A stretch of DNA of 64,000 nt, taken from an uncultured Eubacteriales bacterium. Lineage in GTDB: Bacteria; Bacillota; Clostridia; Christensenellales; CAG-314. The stretch is taken from NCBI GenBank assembly GCA_900544545.1, contig UQVY01000006.1:54779-118778 (forward strand). The letters run 5' to 3'. The notes under the pieces were generated by a model. It searched no databases and was not told the DNA's origin. It was given only the letters and a program-made list of their open reading frames with translations. This document shows positions 51,367-59,217 of the stretch, piece by piece. The translations under genes and the position numbers were made by a program. How positions within the stretch are numbered: the first letter of the stretch is position 1; each line of letters begins with the position of its first letter.

Positions 51367-52746
51367 CTACACCCCGACGACGTTATTCGCCGTAATGGTA
51401 AGAAGACTCAGAAGAATGAGAAGCATCGCTCCCACCGCGATAAGCGCGGCGTTGAGAACGGTTATTCTCTTTGAAAGTCCGTAAAGAAATCCGACTACCC
51501 GCTTGTCTGCGACCGGCTCGATAACCGACGCGGTAAGCTTTAAAAGCAGCCCGAATACCGTAACTTTAAGCACGGGCACGAATACCGTCGCAAAAAGCAA
51601 TAAGACTCCCGCGGCTCCGACGGCGTTTTTTATAAGCACCGTCCCCGCTATAAACAGATCCATTCCGTCCGAAACGAACCCGCCTATTATCGGGACGTAA
51701 TTCCTCGCCGCGAATTTAGCCGCGCGGAAGCTTATTCCGTCGGTAACCCCCGCCGTTATGCCTCTGACGGTCAGAAACGCCGAAAACACCGTAAAAACCA
51801 CCGCCATAAGCCTTGCGCACAGACTACCGAAAAACTCCGAAAGTCTGCCGAGCCTTACGTTTTCGGAAAGATTCGACACTATCGTGAAAACTACCGACAC
51901 GATAAAAAGCGGAAGCACGATTTTACCGATAATCTGCATTATCCCACCCGAAAACACCGCCGCCGCAGGTCTGTAAACGGCCGCTCCCGTACCCGCGCCC
52001 AGAGCCGTCATAAGAGTCAGAAGCACGGGCATTATCGCTTCGGTCAGCTTCGTTACCGAATCGGCCACTCCCTCCGCCATATCGCAGACCGCATAAACTC
52101 CCGAAAGAGTCAGAAGGATTATAAGCGTATAAAACGCGTAAAACACCGCGTCCGAAGTTCCCGAAAGAAGGGTTTTCGTCTTCATATCGGTTATGATTCC
52201 TCCGAGTACTGCAACGGCTCCTATCGTCAGAAACAAAGGTATCTGTCCCGTCGCCCAGCCGAATATCATACCCGCAAACGCCTCGAAAAAAGAAGACTTT
52301 CCCGCGGAAAATTCCCCCGAAAGTATCTTCCTCACTTCGCCGGCAAAGCTTCCTCCGCCTATCGCCTCGGAAAAAGGTTCCGTAAGTTCCTCCAGCTCCC
52401 CGAAATCTATTGCGTCGAGCTGAGTTTCTATGTTTTCGTTGAGCCGCTCCTCCGCGCTTTTCCGACTATCCGAAGCGAAAACCGTTCCTCCCGAGCATAA
52501 CGCAATCACCCAGAAAAAAGCCAGAAACGCTCCGATTACGGCGATTTTCAGACGTTTTTTCCTTTTGTCCCCGGCAAACAGACTTCGTATTTCCGTCCGG
52601 ATTTCTCCTGCGCGATTATCCCTTCCTTCACTTTCCCCGAAAATAAGTCTTCCGTAAATCTTCCGCTTTTCTCTTTTTCCGGCAATATTCGCTCTCCGCT
52701 TTCTTTCGGGGATTTTCGTTTTTCCTCTTCTTTCGGGAATTTTCAC
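51367..52746 (-). CDS. spoIIIAE: Stage III sporulation protein AE with unusual basic N-terminal extension
   Basis: A 459-residue polytopic membrane protein, the largest SpoIIIA subunit. After a signal-like helix (about 69-90, ending TVFASDS) come an extracytoplasmic segment and about seven helices (for example PLFLTIGAVAVLGGIITDMK and FVSDGMDLFIAGTVLIKNAV). The first 64 residues are very basic, with KIPER occurring twice (residues 2-6 and 11-15); no in-frame ATG, GTG or TTG lies further down before the membrane helix, so this extension seems real. It begins at GTG, overlapping the spoIIIAD stop by 4 bases. Confidence 0.9.
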   Translation of the reverse strand: MKIPERRGKTKIPERKRRANIAGKREKRKIYGRLIFGESEGRDNRAGEIRTEIRSLFAGDKRKKRLKIAVIGAFLAFFWVIALCSGGTVFASDSRKSAEERLNENIETQLDAIDFGELEELTEPFSEAIGGGSFAGEVRKILSGEFSAGKSSFFEAFAGMIFGWATGQIPLFLTIGAVAVLGGIITDMKTKTLLSGTSDAVFYAFYTLIILLTLSGVYAVCDMAEGVADSVTKLTEAIMPVLLTLMTALGAGTGAAVYRPAAAVFSGGIMQIIGKIVLPLFIVSVVFTIVSNLSENVRLGRLSEFFGSLCARLMAVVFTVFSAFLTVRGITAGVTDGISFRAAKFAARNYVPIIGGFVSDGMDLFIAGTVLIKNAVGAAGVLLLFATVFVPVLKVTVFGLLLKLTASVIEPVADKRVVGFLYGLSKRITVLNAALIAVGAMLLILLSLLTITANNVVGV

Positions 52747-53129
52747 GGCAGCATATCTCCTATAACGCCGATAAGGGCTTTTATCACGGGAAGAGTCAGA
52801 AGCATTACAGTTATCTTGCCCGCAAGCATTACCTTGTCTGCGATGCTCTTGTTTCCGGAATCGACGCAGACCGACGACGTGAATTCCGCTACGTATCCCA
52901 CGCCGATGATTTTGAGAACAGACCTGAAAATCCGACCGTCGGGGAAAAACTCGTCCGCAAGCCCGTGAAAAGTCGCTATAACCTCGAAGAGCGAATCGAG
53001 AATCATCAAAACTATGACGAGTCCCGCGCTTATCGCAAGTATCAAAGCAAGAGTCGGGCGGCTTTCCCGAAGAAGCGTAACCGCCGCCACCGAAATTATC
53101 GCAACGCCCGCGATTTTAAGTATATCCAT
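52743..53129 (-). CDS. spoIIIAD: Stage III sporulation protein AD
   Basis: A 128-residue membrane protein with about four helices (MDILKIAGVAIISVAAVTLL is the first). It matches SpoIIIAD in size, topology and position. The ATG at 53129 is preceded by GGAGGAG. A 110-base gap separates it from spoIIIAC; that gap contains nothing I recognise. Confidence 0.92.
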   Translation of the reverse strand: MDILKIAGVAIISVAAVTLLRESRPTLALILAISAGLVIVLMILDSLFEVIATFHGLADEFFPDGRIFRSVLKIIGVGYVAEFTSSVCVDSGNKSIADKVMLAGKITVMLLTLPVIKALIGVIGDMLP

Positions 53130-53239
53130 AACTCCTCCGCTCCCGAAAATCCCGAAACTTCCGTCCGAAAATCCTCTCTCACCGATAAATCCGCGATTAT
53201 CAGCAAAAATCACATACTCCGATAAATCACGCACTCACG

Positions 53240-53434
53240 CTAAAAATCGAAAAGATTCTTTATCGTGTCGAAAAGCTGCACGACCATATCTATTACCATA
53301 ACGAGAACTATAACGAGAGAGGCTATCGTCGTAAGCGTCGCAAGCTCTTCTCTGTTGGATTTTTTCAGCAGCACGGATATAAGCGCGCTTATAAGACCTA
53401 TCGCGGCTATTCTGAAAATGATTTCCACGCCCAT
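53240..53434 (-). CDS. spoIIIAC: Stage III sporulation protein AC
   Basis: A 64-residue membrane protein with two helices (about 5-22 and 33-55), the right size for SpoIIIAC. The ATG at 53434 (MGVEIIFRIAAIG) has a GGAGGA site 8 bases upstream. An open frame continues far upstream across spoIIIAB but is not translated by these signals. Confidence 0.92.
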   Translation of the reverse strand: MGVEIIFRIAAIGLISALISVLLKKSNREELATLTTIASLVIVLVMVIDMVVQLFDTIKNLFDF

Positions 53435-53448
53435 AAAGTTTTCCTCCG

Positions 53449-53937
53449 TCAGAACAGAAGAATGCACACGAAAATTCCGCAGAGAAGTCCGATTTTCACG
53501 CAGCCCGTTCCGTTCCTTTTTTCTTTCTCGGCAGCCTGCCTCAGTCTCTCTCCGAATCTCTCCGAAAAAAGAGTAACGTGACTCAGCTGCCCCTCGGCGT
53601 CGCTTTTCCCGAGTCCGTCGAAGAAATCGTTTATCTCCCGCTTTTCGTCGCGGCTCAATCCTCCGAGCTTGCAGTAACAGCCGTCTTGCGGAAGGGAAAA
53701 CTTCTTTTCCGCGCAGTAATTCCTTATCGTTTCTCCGAGCGCGGGGCCAGCGTAACCGAGACATTCCCCGAAGATTCCGTCAAGCGTCGGACGGGTATAA
53801 CGCATATAAATGGCGCATTCGTTCAGAAGCCTCAGCAAATCTTCGTAAAATCTCCTTTTCTCCCTCATTTTCATAAGAAAACAAGCCCCTATTCCTCCGC
53901 CCGCGCAGCAAATAAGAAAAAATCCCGCATATCTCAT
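53449..53937 (-). CDS. spoIIIAB: Stage III sporulation protein AB
   Basis: A 162-residue protein with an N-terminal membrane helix (about 3-22), a helical cytoplasmic region (EDLLRLLNECAIYMRYTRP) and a C-terminal membrane helix (CVKIGLLCGIFVCILLF). The fold resembles the GspF-like part of type II secretion membrane proteins, as described for SpoIIIAB. It overlaps spoIIIAA by 4 bases. Confidence 0.92.
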   Translation of the reverse strand: MRYAGFFLICCAGGGIGACFLMKMREKRRFYEDLLRLLNECAIYMRYTRPTLDGIFGECLGYAGPALGETIRNYCAEKKFSLPQDGCYCKLGGLSRDEKREINDFFDGLGKSDAEGQLSHVTLFSERFGERLRQAAEKEKRNGTGCVKIGLLCGIFVCILLF

Positions 53938-54794
53938 ATCTTCTCCTTTTTTCGGGAAACTCTCGTTACCGAAACTATCTTCTTATCCCTTCCTATGACC
54001 GTGAATATATCGAAAAGTTCCGCGTTTTTTCCGAGCTTTGCCATAGCGTCCTCAACGTCCTCGCCGTGCACCGACGCAAGCACTCTCGTTCCTCCGAGTA
54101 TACAGAGCCTTACGTTTTCCATATCCTCGGGAAACAATTCGTCGGTTACGATTACCTGCGGCGACATACTCCTTACGACGCTCTCGAAAGCGAATTTTTT
54201 CGGACAATTCGTAATTACGTCGCAGCCCGTTATAACCCTTCCGTCCGAGCCGCAAAGCTCTCCTCTTTCGTCGATGACCGCAACCTCTAAACCTTTTTTC
54301 CCGAGATAAGCCGCCGCGTCCCGAAGAAAAGTCGTTTTCCCGCACCCGCAAGGCGCGATGACGAGCAGCGAACCGCCTTTATCCAACTCCTTCCAGGCGG
54401 CGGACGAGCAGCCGGGAACGTCGTGCGGCACTCTTATGCACAGCGAATAAACCTTCCTTACGGCTTTTATCCCCTTTTCGTCCCTGACGACCTCTCCCGT
54501 AACGCCCATTCTTACGCCCTCTCCGAGATCTATAAATCCCTGAGCGACCTGCTCTCCGTAGGCGTAAACCGAATTCCTGCACGCCCTGACGAATACCTCG
54601 GCTACGACCGATTCGGAAACCTTTATCGCTTTTTCCGCAGTCGCTGTTCCGTTTTCTCCGAGATAAACCCTTTTCCCTCCGTAAGCCGCGCATAAGGGCT
54701 GTCCGCTCCGTAATCTTATTTCCGTAATCCGCGTGTAATCGAGTTTTTCCGCCGCTTTCATATACGCAGGCGGCAATACGTCGCTCAAAATCAT
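53934..54794 (-). CDS. spoIIIAA: Stage III sporulation protein AA, ATPase
   Basis: A 286-residue secretion-type ATPase, thought to power the SpoIIIA channel from the mother-cell side. Walker A is APCGCGKTTFL (near residue 157), Walker B is in EVAVIDERGELCG and a further motif is VIVTDELFPEDM. First gene of a complete eight-gene operon. A sigma-E-like promoter lies 30-60 bases upstream. Confidence 0.95.
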   Translation of the reverse strand: MILSDVLPPAYMKAAEKLDYTRITEIRLRSGQPLCAAYGGKRVYLGENGTATAEKAIKVSESVVAEVFVRACRNSVYAYGEQVAQGFIDLGEGVRMGVTGEVVRDEKGIKAVRKVYSLCIRVPHDVPGCSSAAWKELDKGGSLLVIAPCGCGKTTFLRDAAAYLGKKGLEVAVIDERGELCGSDGRVITGCDVITNCPKKFAFESVVRSMSPQVIVTDELFPEDMENVRLCILGGTRVLASVHGEDVEDAMAKLGKNAELFDIFTVIGRDKKIVSVTRVSRKKEKI

Positions 54795-54824
54795 CTTTCT
54801 TTCCGCCTTTTCCGACCTTACATC

Positions 54825-54853
54825 ATTCTATTACCGCCGAAGCCCGAATATTC
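54825..54853 (-). promoter_or_regulatory. Candidate sigma-E promoter of the spoIIIA operon
   Basis: On the minus strand GAATATT (plus 54847-54853) and AATAGAAT (54825-54832) are 14 bases apart. This resembles the sigma-E pattern (ATA at -35, CATACAAT at -10), with 6 of 8 positions in the -10. In Bacillus spoIIIA is read by sigma-E, so this is expected, but it is a match by eye. Confidence 0.5.
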
Positions 54854-54936
54854 GCGGACAAAGTAATTATAAAAAACAAGCCCGGGTTTTTTCTCCGGAA
54901 AAACCGAAAAGGAAAACTCAACTTATAAAAACGCAC

Positions 54937-54961
54937 AAAAAAAAACCGCCCTTTCGGGCGG
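54937..54961 (-). terminator. Terminator of the rnhA-HAD phosphatase unit
   Basis: On the minus strand CCGCCC pairs with GGGCGG around GAAA and is followed by nine Ts. It isolates the spoIIIA operon from upstream transcription. Confidence 0.9.
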
Positions 54962-55060
54962 ATAAATCGTCTGTTCAAAATATGAAAACTTCTTTAAAAT
55001 ATAAACCGTTATAAAAAGATTCTTTTTTAATCCGAACTTACTTAATACGGAAAATTGCAG

Positions 55061-55720
55061 TTATCGGCTCTGAGCGATAAGCGCTTTAAGCATTACTCCG
55101 AGCTGAACGACCGAATCGGCTATATAGTCGGCTCCCGCGTTTTTAAGATGTTCCCTGCCTCTGTATCCGTAAGCCGCGCCCACGCATTTCATTCCCAGAC
55201 CGTGCGCCGTCATAACGTCTACGTCGGAATCCCCTACGTACACGGCTTCGTCGCGCGTCAATCCGAGAGCGTCGAGCGCGAATTCGCAGCCGTCCGGCGC
55301 GGGCTTGATTCTTATATTCGCGTCCGAACCTACGGCGAAATCTATAAGCTCTCCGAAAACCTTCTCCGCGATGACTTTCACGGAATCGTTCATCTTGTTC
55401 GAAACTATGACGCGCTTTATCCCGCTTTTCCCGAGATCTTCGAGCAACTCGCATACTCCGTCGAATTTCCTCGCGTTCGCCGCTCCGTGTTCCCTGTAAT
55501 GCTCGCGGAAAATCCTTTCCGCTTCTTCTCTTTTTTCGGGAAAACCGCGCGTTACTCTCGCGATAAGAAGACTTGCGCCGTTTCCTATGCTCATTCTGAC
55601 CTTTTCGAGGCTGACTTCGGGAATACCGCACTGCTTGAGGGCGTAATTTACGCTTTCGTAAAGATCCGGAAGCGTGTCGGTCAACGTTCCGTCCAGATCG
55701 AATAATACTGCTTTGATCAT
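55061..55720 (-). CDS. gph: HAD-IA family phosphatase (phosphoglycolate phosphatase-like)
   Basis: A 219-residue HAD hydrolase. Motif I is FDLDGTLTDTLPD with the nucleophilic aspartate, motif II VSNKMND, motif III KPAPDG, and motif IV VGDSDVDVMTA. The cap domain is of the small helical type as in Gph and PpaX. Substrate is inferred only by family; a role in pyrophosphate or 2-phosphoglycolate removal is possible. It lies 27 bases after rnhA. Confidence 0.85.
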   Translation of the reverse strand: MIKAVLFDLDGTLTDTLPDLYESVNYALKQCGIPEVSLEKVRMSIGNGASLLIARVTRGFPEKREEAERIFREHYREHGAANARKFDGVCELLEDLGKSGIKRVIVSNKMNDSVKVIAEKVFGELIDFAVGSDANIRIKPAPDGCEFALDALGLTRDEAVYVGDSDVDVMTAHGLGMKCVGAAYGYRGREHLKNAGADYIADSVVQLGVMLKALIAQSR

Positions 55721-55747
55721 CTTTGGTTTACCGCCGCAAAAGAGCGG

Positions 55748-56206
55748 TCATTCCTCCGTTCCGTTATTGTTCCTGCACTGCTTTATGGCCTCTACGGCAA
55801 GTCTGTCGCAGCGGTTGTTGAATTCGTTTTCGTCGTGACCTTTCACCCAGACGAAAGCTACCTCGTGTTTGTTGACCTCGTAAATAAGAGCCTTCCAGAG
55901 GTCCTGATTTTTGACATCTCCGCCGCCCGCGGCTTTCCAGCCTCTTTTGAGCCAGCCGTCTATCCAGCCTTCGTTGAACGCCTTGACCATATACGACGAA
56001 TCGCTGTAAAGCGTGACGCGGCACGATTCCCTGAGCGCGCGAAGCCCCTGCACCGCCGCAAACAGTTCCATTCTGTTGTTGGTGGTTTCCTTCGCGTAGC
56101 CGGAAATCTCCTTTTCCGCTCCGTTATACATAAGAATCGCCGCCCATCCGCCCGTCCCCGGGTTTCCCGAGCAGGCTCCGTCGGTGTAAATCTCAACGCT
56201 CTTCAT
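55748..56206 (-). CDS. rnhA: Ribonuclease HI
   Basis: A 152-residue RNase HI that cuts RNA in RNA-DNA hybrids. The four acidic catalytic residues are visible in order: YTDGACSGNPG, NRMELFAAVQGL, LYSDSSYMVKA and NNRCDRLAVEA. Length is that of the E. coli enzyme. It has a clear promoter at 56237-56265 and is probably co-transcribed with the HAD phosphatase. Confidence 0.96.
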   Translation of the reverse strand: MKSVEIYTDGACSGNPGTGGWAAILMYNGAEKEISGYAKETTNNRMELFAAVQGLRALRESCRVTLYSDSSYMVKAFNEGWIDGWLKRGWKAAGGGDVKNQDLWKALIYEVNKHEVAFVWVKGHDENEFNNRCDRLAVEAIKQCRNNNGTEE

Positions 56207-56236
56207 ATAAACCCCTTTTTCCGAAAGTCGGGTAGT

Positions 56237-56265
56237 ATTATATCACGAATAAGTCCCCGTGTAAA
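56237..56265 (-). promoter_or_regulatory. Sigma-A promoter of rnhA
   Basis: TTTACA (plus 56260-56265) and a perfect TATAAT (56237-56242) are 17 bases apart on the minus strand, 30 bases upstream of the rnhA ATG. Confidence 0.85.
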
Positions 56266-56312
56266 GGATTTTCCGCCCTCCGTCAAAAACGAATCCGCCG
56301 ATTTTTTCCGCG

Positions 56313-56339
56313 AAAAAAGGCGTCCCTTCGAGGACGCCT
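56313..56339 (-). terminator. Terminator of the rpsF-ssb-rpsR operon
   Basis: On the minus strand AGGCGTCC pairs with GGACGCCT around a short loop and is followed by TTTTT. It lies 13 bases after the rpsR stop. Confidence 0.9.
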
Positions 56340-56351
56340 CTGACTGCAATA

Positions 56352-56600
56352 TTATTCGCCGACGTACGGAAGAAGAGCCATGTATCTCGCGCGCTTGATG
56401 GCAACCGCAAGTTCACGCTGATGCGCGGCGCAAACTCCGCTCATTCTTCTGGGAAGAATCTTTCCCTTTTCGGTGATATACTTTCTCAGCTTGCCGATAT
56501 CCTTGTAGTCGATGGCTTCGACCTTATCTACGCAGAAGGTACAGACCTTCTTGCGAGCGGGACGGCGAACCGGTTTTTTTACAACTTTTTCTTCACTCAT
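56352..56600 (-). CDS. rpsR: 30S ribosomal protein S18 (zinc-ligand form)
   Basis: An 82-residue S18. After a basic N-terminus come CTFCVDK, the YKDIGKLRKYIT helix and RMSGVCAAHQRELAVAIKRA. The CxxC pair plus a later Cys and His suggest the metal-binding version of S18. It is the last gene of the classical rpsF-ssb-rpsR operon and pairs with S6 on the ribosome. Confidence 0.97.
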   Translation of the reverse strand: MSEEKVVKKPVRRPARKKVCTFCVDKVEAIDYKDIGKLRKYITEKGKILPRRMSGVCAAHQRELAVAIKRARYMALLPYVGE

Positions 56601-56624
56601 TTTTATTCTCCTTAAATAGCAATC

Positions 56625-57056
56625 TTAGAACGGAAGCTCTCCGTCATCGTCCTTGATGACTTCGAGTTCGTCGATTTTGTTCTTCTGCGCTCTCGGCTGC
56701 TGCATAGACGCCGGCTGACTTCCCGAAGAATAATCGTCGTTGCTTCTCGGGACAAATTCGACGTTGTCTACGAATATGTCGGTAGTGTATCTCTTGGTAC
56801 CGTCCTGAGCGTCGTAAGAACCTGTTCTTACAGACCCGACGACCGCACAAGGCGATCCCTTATGAAAATATTTACTTACGAATTCCGCATTGGAACGCCA
56901 CGCGACGCAGGGCAGAAAATCCGCCTGTCTTTCCGTCGAATCCTTGCTGTACGGCCTGTCCACCGCAAGGGTGAATCTGCATACCGACGTACCGCCGGAC
57001 GTAGTGCTGAGTTCGGGATCTCTCACGAGTCTGCCAATCAAAATAACTTTATTCAT
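56625..57056 (-). CDS. ssb: Single-stranded DNA-binding protein
   Basis: A 143-residue SSB: an N-terminal OB fold (MNKVILIGRLVRDPELSTT, FLPCVAWRSNAEFVSKYF), a short Gln/Pro/Ser linker and the acidic C-terminal tip DDDGELPF, which recruits repair proteins. Its place between rpsF and rpsR is standard for Firmicutes. Confidence 0.97.
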   Translation of the reverse strand: MNKVILIGRLVRDPELSTTSGGTSVCRFTLAVDRPYSKDSTERQADFLPCVAWRSNAEFVSKYFHKGSPCAVVGSVRTGSYDAQDGTKRYTTDIFVDNVEFVPRSNDDYSSGSQPASMQQPRAQKNKIDELEVIKDDDGELPF

Positions 57057-57112
57057 AATTCCTCCGGGTCATTGTCTGAAGGCGGAAAAAGCCTTCGTCC
57101 GCGCGTTTCCGA

Positions 57113-57394
57113 TTATTTTCTGATAACCATATGACGCATAATCGAATCGGTAATATTCATGACACGTTCGATTTCGGCGGGAACTTCGGGATTGCCGGTG
57201 AAGTTCATGAGCACGTAGTAGCCTTCGGTCTTGTAATCGATGGGATAAGCAAGCTTCTTGGCGCCCCACCTGTCAACGGTATCAACCGTGCCGCCGGCTT
57301 CCGTAACTATATCGGAAAACCTCTGAATAACGGTGTCTTTGACCGAATCTTCAGCGGTATTGTCGATAACGTACAGTACCTCGTAATTATTCAT
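57113..57394 (-). CDS. rpsF: 30S ribosomal protein S6
   Basis: A 93-residue S6 with the family start YEVLYVIDNTAED and the core VDTVDRWGAKKLAYPIDYKT. It binds S18 on the small-subunit platform. First gene of the operon, preceded by AAGGAGGTG, a structured leader and an extended -10 promoter. Confidence 0.97.
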   Translation of the reverse strand: MNNYEVLYVIDNTAEDSVKDTVIQRFSDIVTEAGGTVDTVDRWGAKKLAYPIDYKTEGYYVLMNFTGNPEVPAEIERVMNITDSIMRHMVIRK

Positions 57395-57475
57395 ATCGCA
57401 CCTCCTTATGGACTTTTGACCTTCCTTTCGGAAAGTAAGGAATCTTCCCTCTTAGGGGAAAACTGCAAAACTGCG
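57395..57475 (-). promoter_or_regulatory. Structured rpsF leader, candidate S6:S18 binding element
   Basis: Two hairpins can form in the ~80-base leader on the minus strand. One pairs TTCCC with GGGAA; the other pairs CTTT with AAAG around an apical CCG, flanked by CCTT/AAGG. S6:S18 repression through a CCG-containing structure in the rpsF leader is known from several phyla. I could not verify the full consensus here. Confidence 0.5.
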
Positions 57476-57481
57476 TCGTTT

Positions 57482-57510
57482 ATTATAGCAGATTTCTTTT
57501 CTTTTTGCAA
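57482..57510 (-). promoter_or_regulatory. Sigma-A promoter of the rpsF operon
   Basis: TTGCAA (plus 57505-57510) and a perfect TATAAT (57482-57487) are 17 bases apart on the minus strand, with TGC before the -10 (extended -10). Confidence 0.88.
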
Positions 57511-57535
57511 GGAAATTAAGCGTCTTTTTTGAAGA

Positions 57536-57838
57536 TTATCCATTCCTTTTTCGTATCGCAGCAGTATCCTGAACCGCTTTAGGAAGCCAAGCCGCATTTG
57601 CATAATCTAAAGGAATTACCAACTCTTGTATCTTATCTTCCTCGGTCGGTCTTTTAATGTCTTCGGGCAAATAATCCAGTCCGACTTCCCGTAAGCTCAT
57701 AACGCCATCATGAATCCAACCGACTGCCTGTCCATCACAGTAGAGGCAATAACAGCCAAACATCTTTTTTACTTCGATATTCAAGCCTTTAAGATGATTC
57801 ATCCACTCTCGGACTATGTTTTCTGATTCATAAGCCAT
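57536..57838 (-). CDS. TfoX/Sxy N-terminal domain-like protein
   Basis: A 100-residue soluble protein. The segment VKKMFGCYCLYCDGQAVGWIHDGVMSL resembles, in parts such as KKMFGCYCLYCDG, the TfoX N-terminal domain found in many small proteins of unknown function; TfoX itself is a competence regulator in Gammaproteobacteria. The C-terminus (YANAAWLPKAVQDTAAIRKR) is also seen in such small homologues. Codon use differs from the core genes (TCA serine and TTG leucine codons). GGGAGGTG precedes the ATG. A competence role should not be assumed. Confidence 0.7.
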   Translation of the reverse strand: MAYESENIVREWMNHLKGLNIEVKKMFGCYCLYCDGQAVGWIHDGVMSLREVGLDYLPEDIKRPTEEDKIQELVIPLDYANAAWLPKAVQDTAAIRKRNG

Positions 57839-57940
57839 TCAAACACCTCCCGCAAATCCCGATTTGTCTTACGTCAACGATTTTCGGTATCCGGTTGCCG
57901 CTATTGGTTCGGGAAACCCGAATCGGCTTTATTATTCGCG

Positions 57941-58528
57941 TCAAACGTCGGTATTGAAAATCGTTGCCGCACCATAATTACTGTCTTTATCTACGATTTG
58001 CAAATCGAACTTATGCCACAACATATTGCTTTCGGTCGTTTCAACCTGAATAAGAAATGCGGACATTTCACGATCGCCCGCAAATTCCTTGACCGAATTT
58101 ATCGTAATAACGGGCATCTCCCGATTGTCTATAACGACCTTTATAGTAATATCCTCCGGAGCAATGTCTTGCACTCCCTGTCGGAATTTCGGTAAACTCA
58201 TCGGTCTGAAATATGCCATCAGGCTATTTCCGGCACCCTTGACTTCAAATACGTGTAGTCCGTATATCTCCAATTTATCAAAGCTTACGTCCAAAGACAT
58301 ATCGTTTTGAAGTGTGATATTTTGACACCAGTACTCCAGATAGTTGACTCCATAGTCTTTTACTGCCGTCAAAAACGGATATTTGCCTGCCGGCATATCA
58401 AGCTTATAATAGCCGCTTTCGTTGCTCTCCGCGCTAAAGAGCGTAATAAAGTCTTCTCCTTTCACTTCAATGTGAGCATTTGCGACAGGCGATTTGTTTT
58501 TGTCCGTTACATATCCTTCGAGAATCAT
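57941..58528 (-). CDS. Carboxypeptidase-regulatory-like domain protein of unknown function
   Basis: A 195-residue protein. Residues 1-80 look like a carboxypeptidase regulatory-like beta-sandwich: GYVTDKNKSPVANAHIEVKG, SNESGYYKLDMPAGKY. The rest (about 90-195) is not recognised; it is rich in beta-type sequence, with ITIKVVIDNREMPVITI. No signal peptide or membrane helix is visible, so it may act in the cytoplasm. Unlike core genes it uses TTA codons. It lies 47 bases after a membrane protein gene, probably in one operon. Confidence 0.6.
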   Translation of the reverse strand: MILEGYVTDKNKSPVANAHIEVKGEDFITLFSAESNESGYYKLDMPAGKYPFLTAVKDYGVNYLEYWCQNITLQNDMSLDVSFDKLEIYGLHVFEVKGAGNSLMAYFRPMSLPKFRQGVQDIAPEDITIKVVIDNREMPVITINSVKEFAGDREMSAFLIQVETTESNMLWHKFDLQIVDKDSNYGAATIFNTDV

Positions 58529-58575
58529 TTCGAATACCTCTCTGAATTCAGATTTATCAATTATAATACCGTTCT

Positions 58576-59163
58576 TTACTGTTCCTGATTGTTGATAGTT
58601 TCGAGATATTTATTAGCCTGCTTATTTTCCAAACAGAGCAATATGCAAATAATGATATCAAGAACAACAAAAGCAAGACAAACTATTGCTTGGCTGAAAT
58701 TCAAACCAAATATCAAAGATACAACGGGAATGATAATTGAGGCATAAAAATATGTCGGAGAAAAATAAATCCAATAGTAAGGCAGGAAATGCGCGCCGAT
58801 AACAATGGCTTGCACCATAATCATTTTATCCGGAACGGCGAACATTGCCCACAAAGCAATCGTAAGGTACAATATCTGATTGAGCGCCGCTACAAGAGCG
58901 AGACTGCTAAGTGGGTTTTCTTTACTGATTATATTTACTTTTATTACTTTACCAAACAACATTCCGACGGGCATAAATAATGCAGAGCAACACATTGCAA
59001 TAATATTTTTTACCGCAATATCAAGATTTGTGAGAAAAACAATCAGTATAGCCGTCCATACAACTGCGGATGCCATAATAAAAGCCAATCCTTTCTTTTG
59101 ACTAACCGCATATTCGATTTTCAATCTGTTCAATACTTTCTTTTTTGAGTTATTCTCAGACAT
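58576..59163 (-). CDS. Multi-spanning membrane protein, possibly DUF7010-like
   Basis: A 195-residue protein with a polar N-terminus (SENNSKKKVLNRLK) and about six hydrophobic segments (roughly 26-46, 50-70, 84-108, 112-135, 138-158, 160-182). The start EYAVSQKKGLAFIMASAVVW recalls small membrane proteins of the DUF7010 type, but I am not sure. No transport or enzyme motif is seen. TCA and TTG codons are frequent, unlike core genes. A GGAGG site and a clear promoter precede it. Confidence 0.55.
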   Translation of the reverse strand: MSENNSKKKVLNRLKIEYAVSQKKGLAFIMASAVVWTAILIVFLTNLDIAVKNIIAMCCSALFMPVGMLFGKVIKVNIISKENPLSSLALVAALNQILYLTIALWAMFAVPDKMIMVQAIVIGAHFLPYYWIYFSPTYFYASIIIPVVSLIFGLNFSQAIVCLAFVVLDIIICILLCLENKQANKYLETINNQEQ

Positions 59164-59217
59164 AATCTTGCCTCCTTTTCATAAATGTACGATTCGTCCC
59201 GTACTTTTTCCGAATAG

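Noticed and set aside
57536..57838. Evidence for natural competence from the TfoX-like protein
   Set aside because: Small stand-alone TfoX N-terminal proteins are widespread and no competence gene is nearby.
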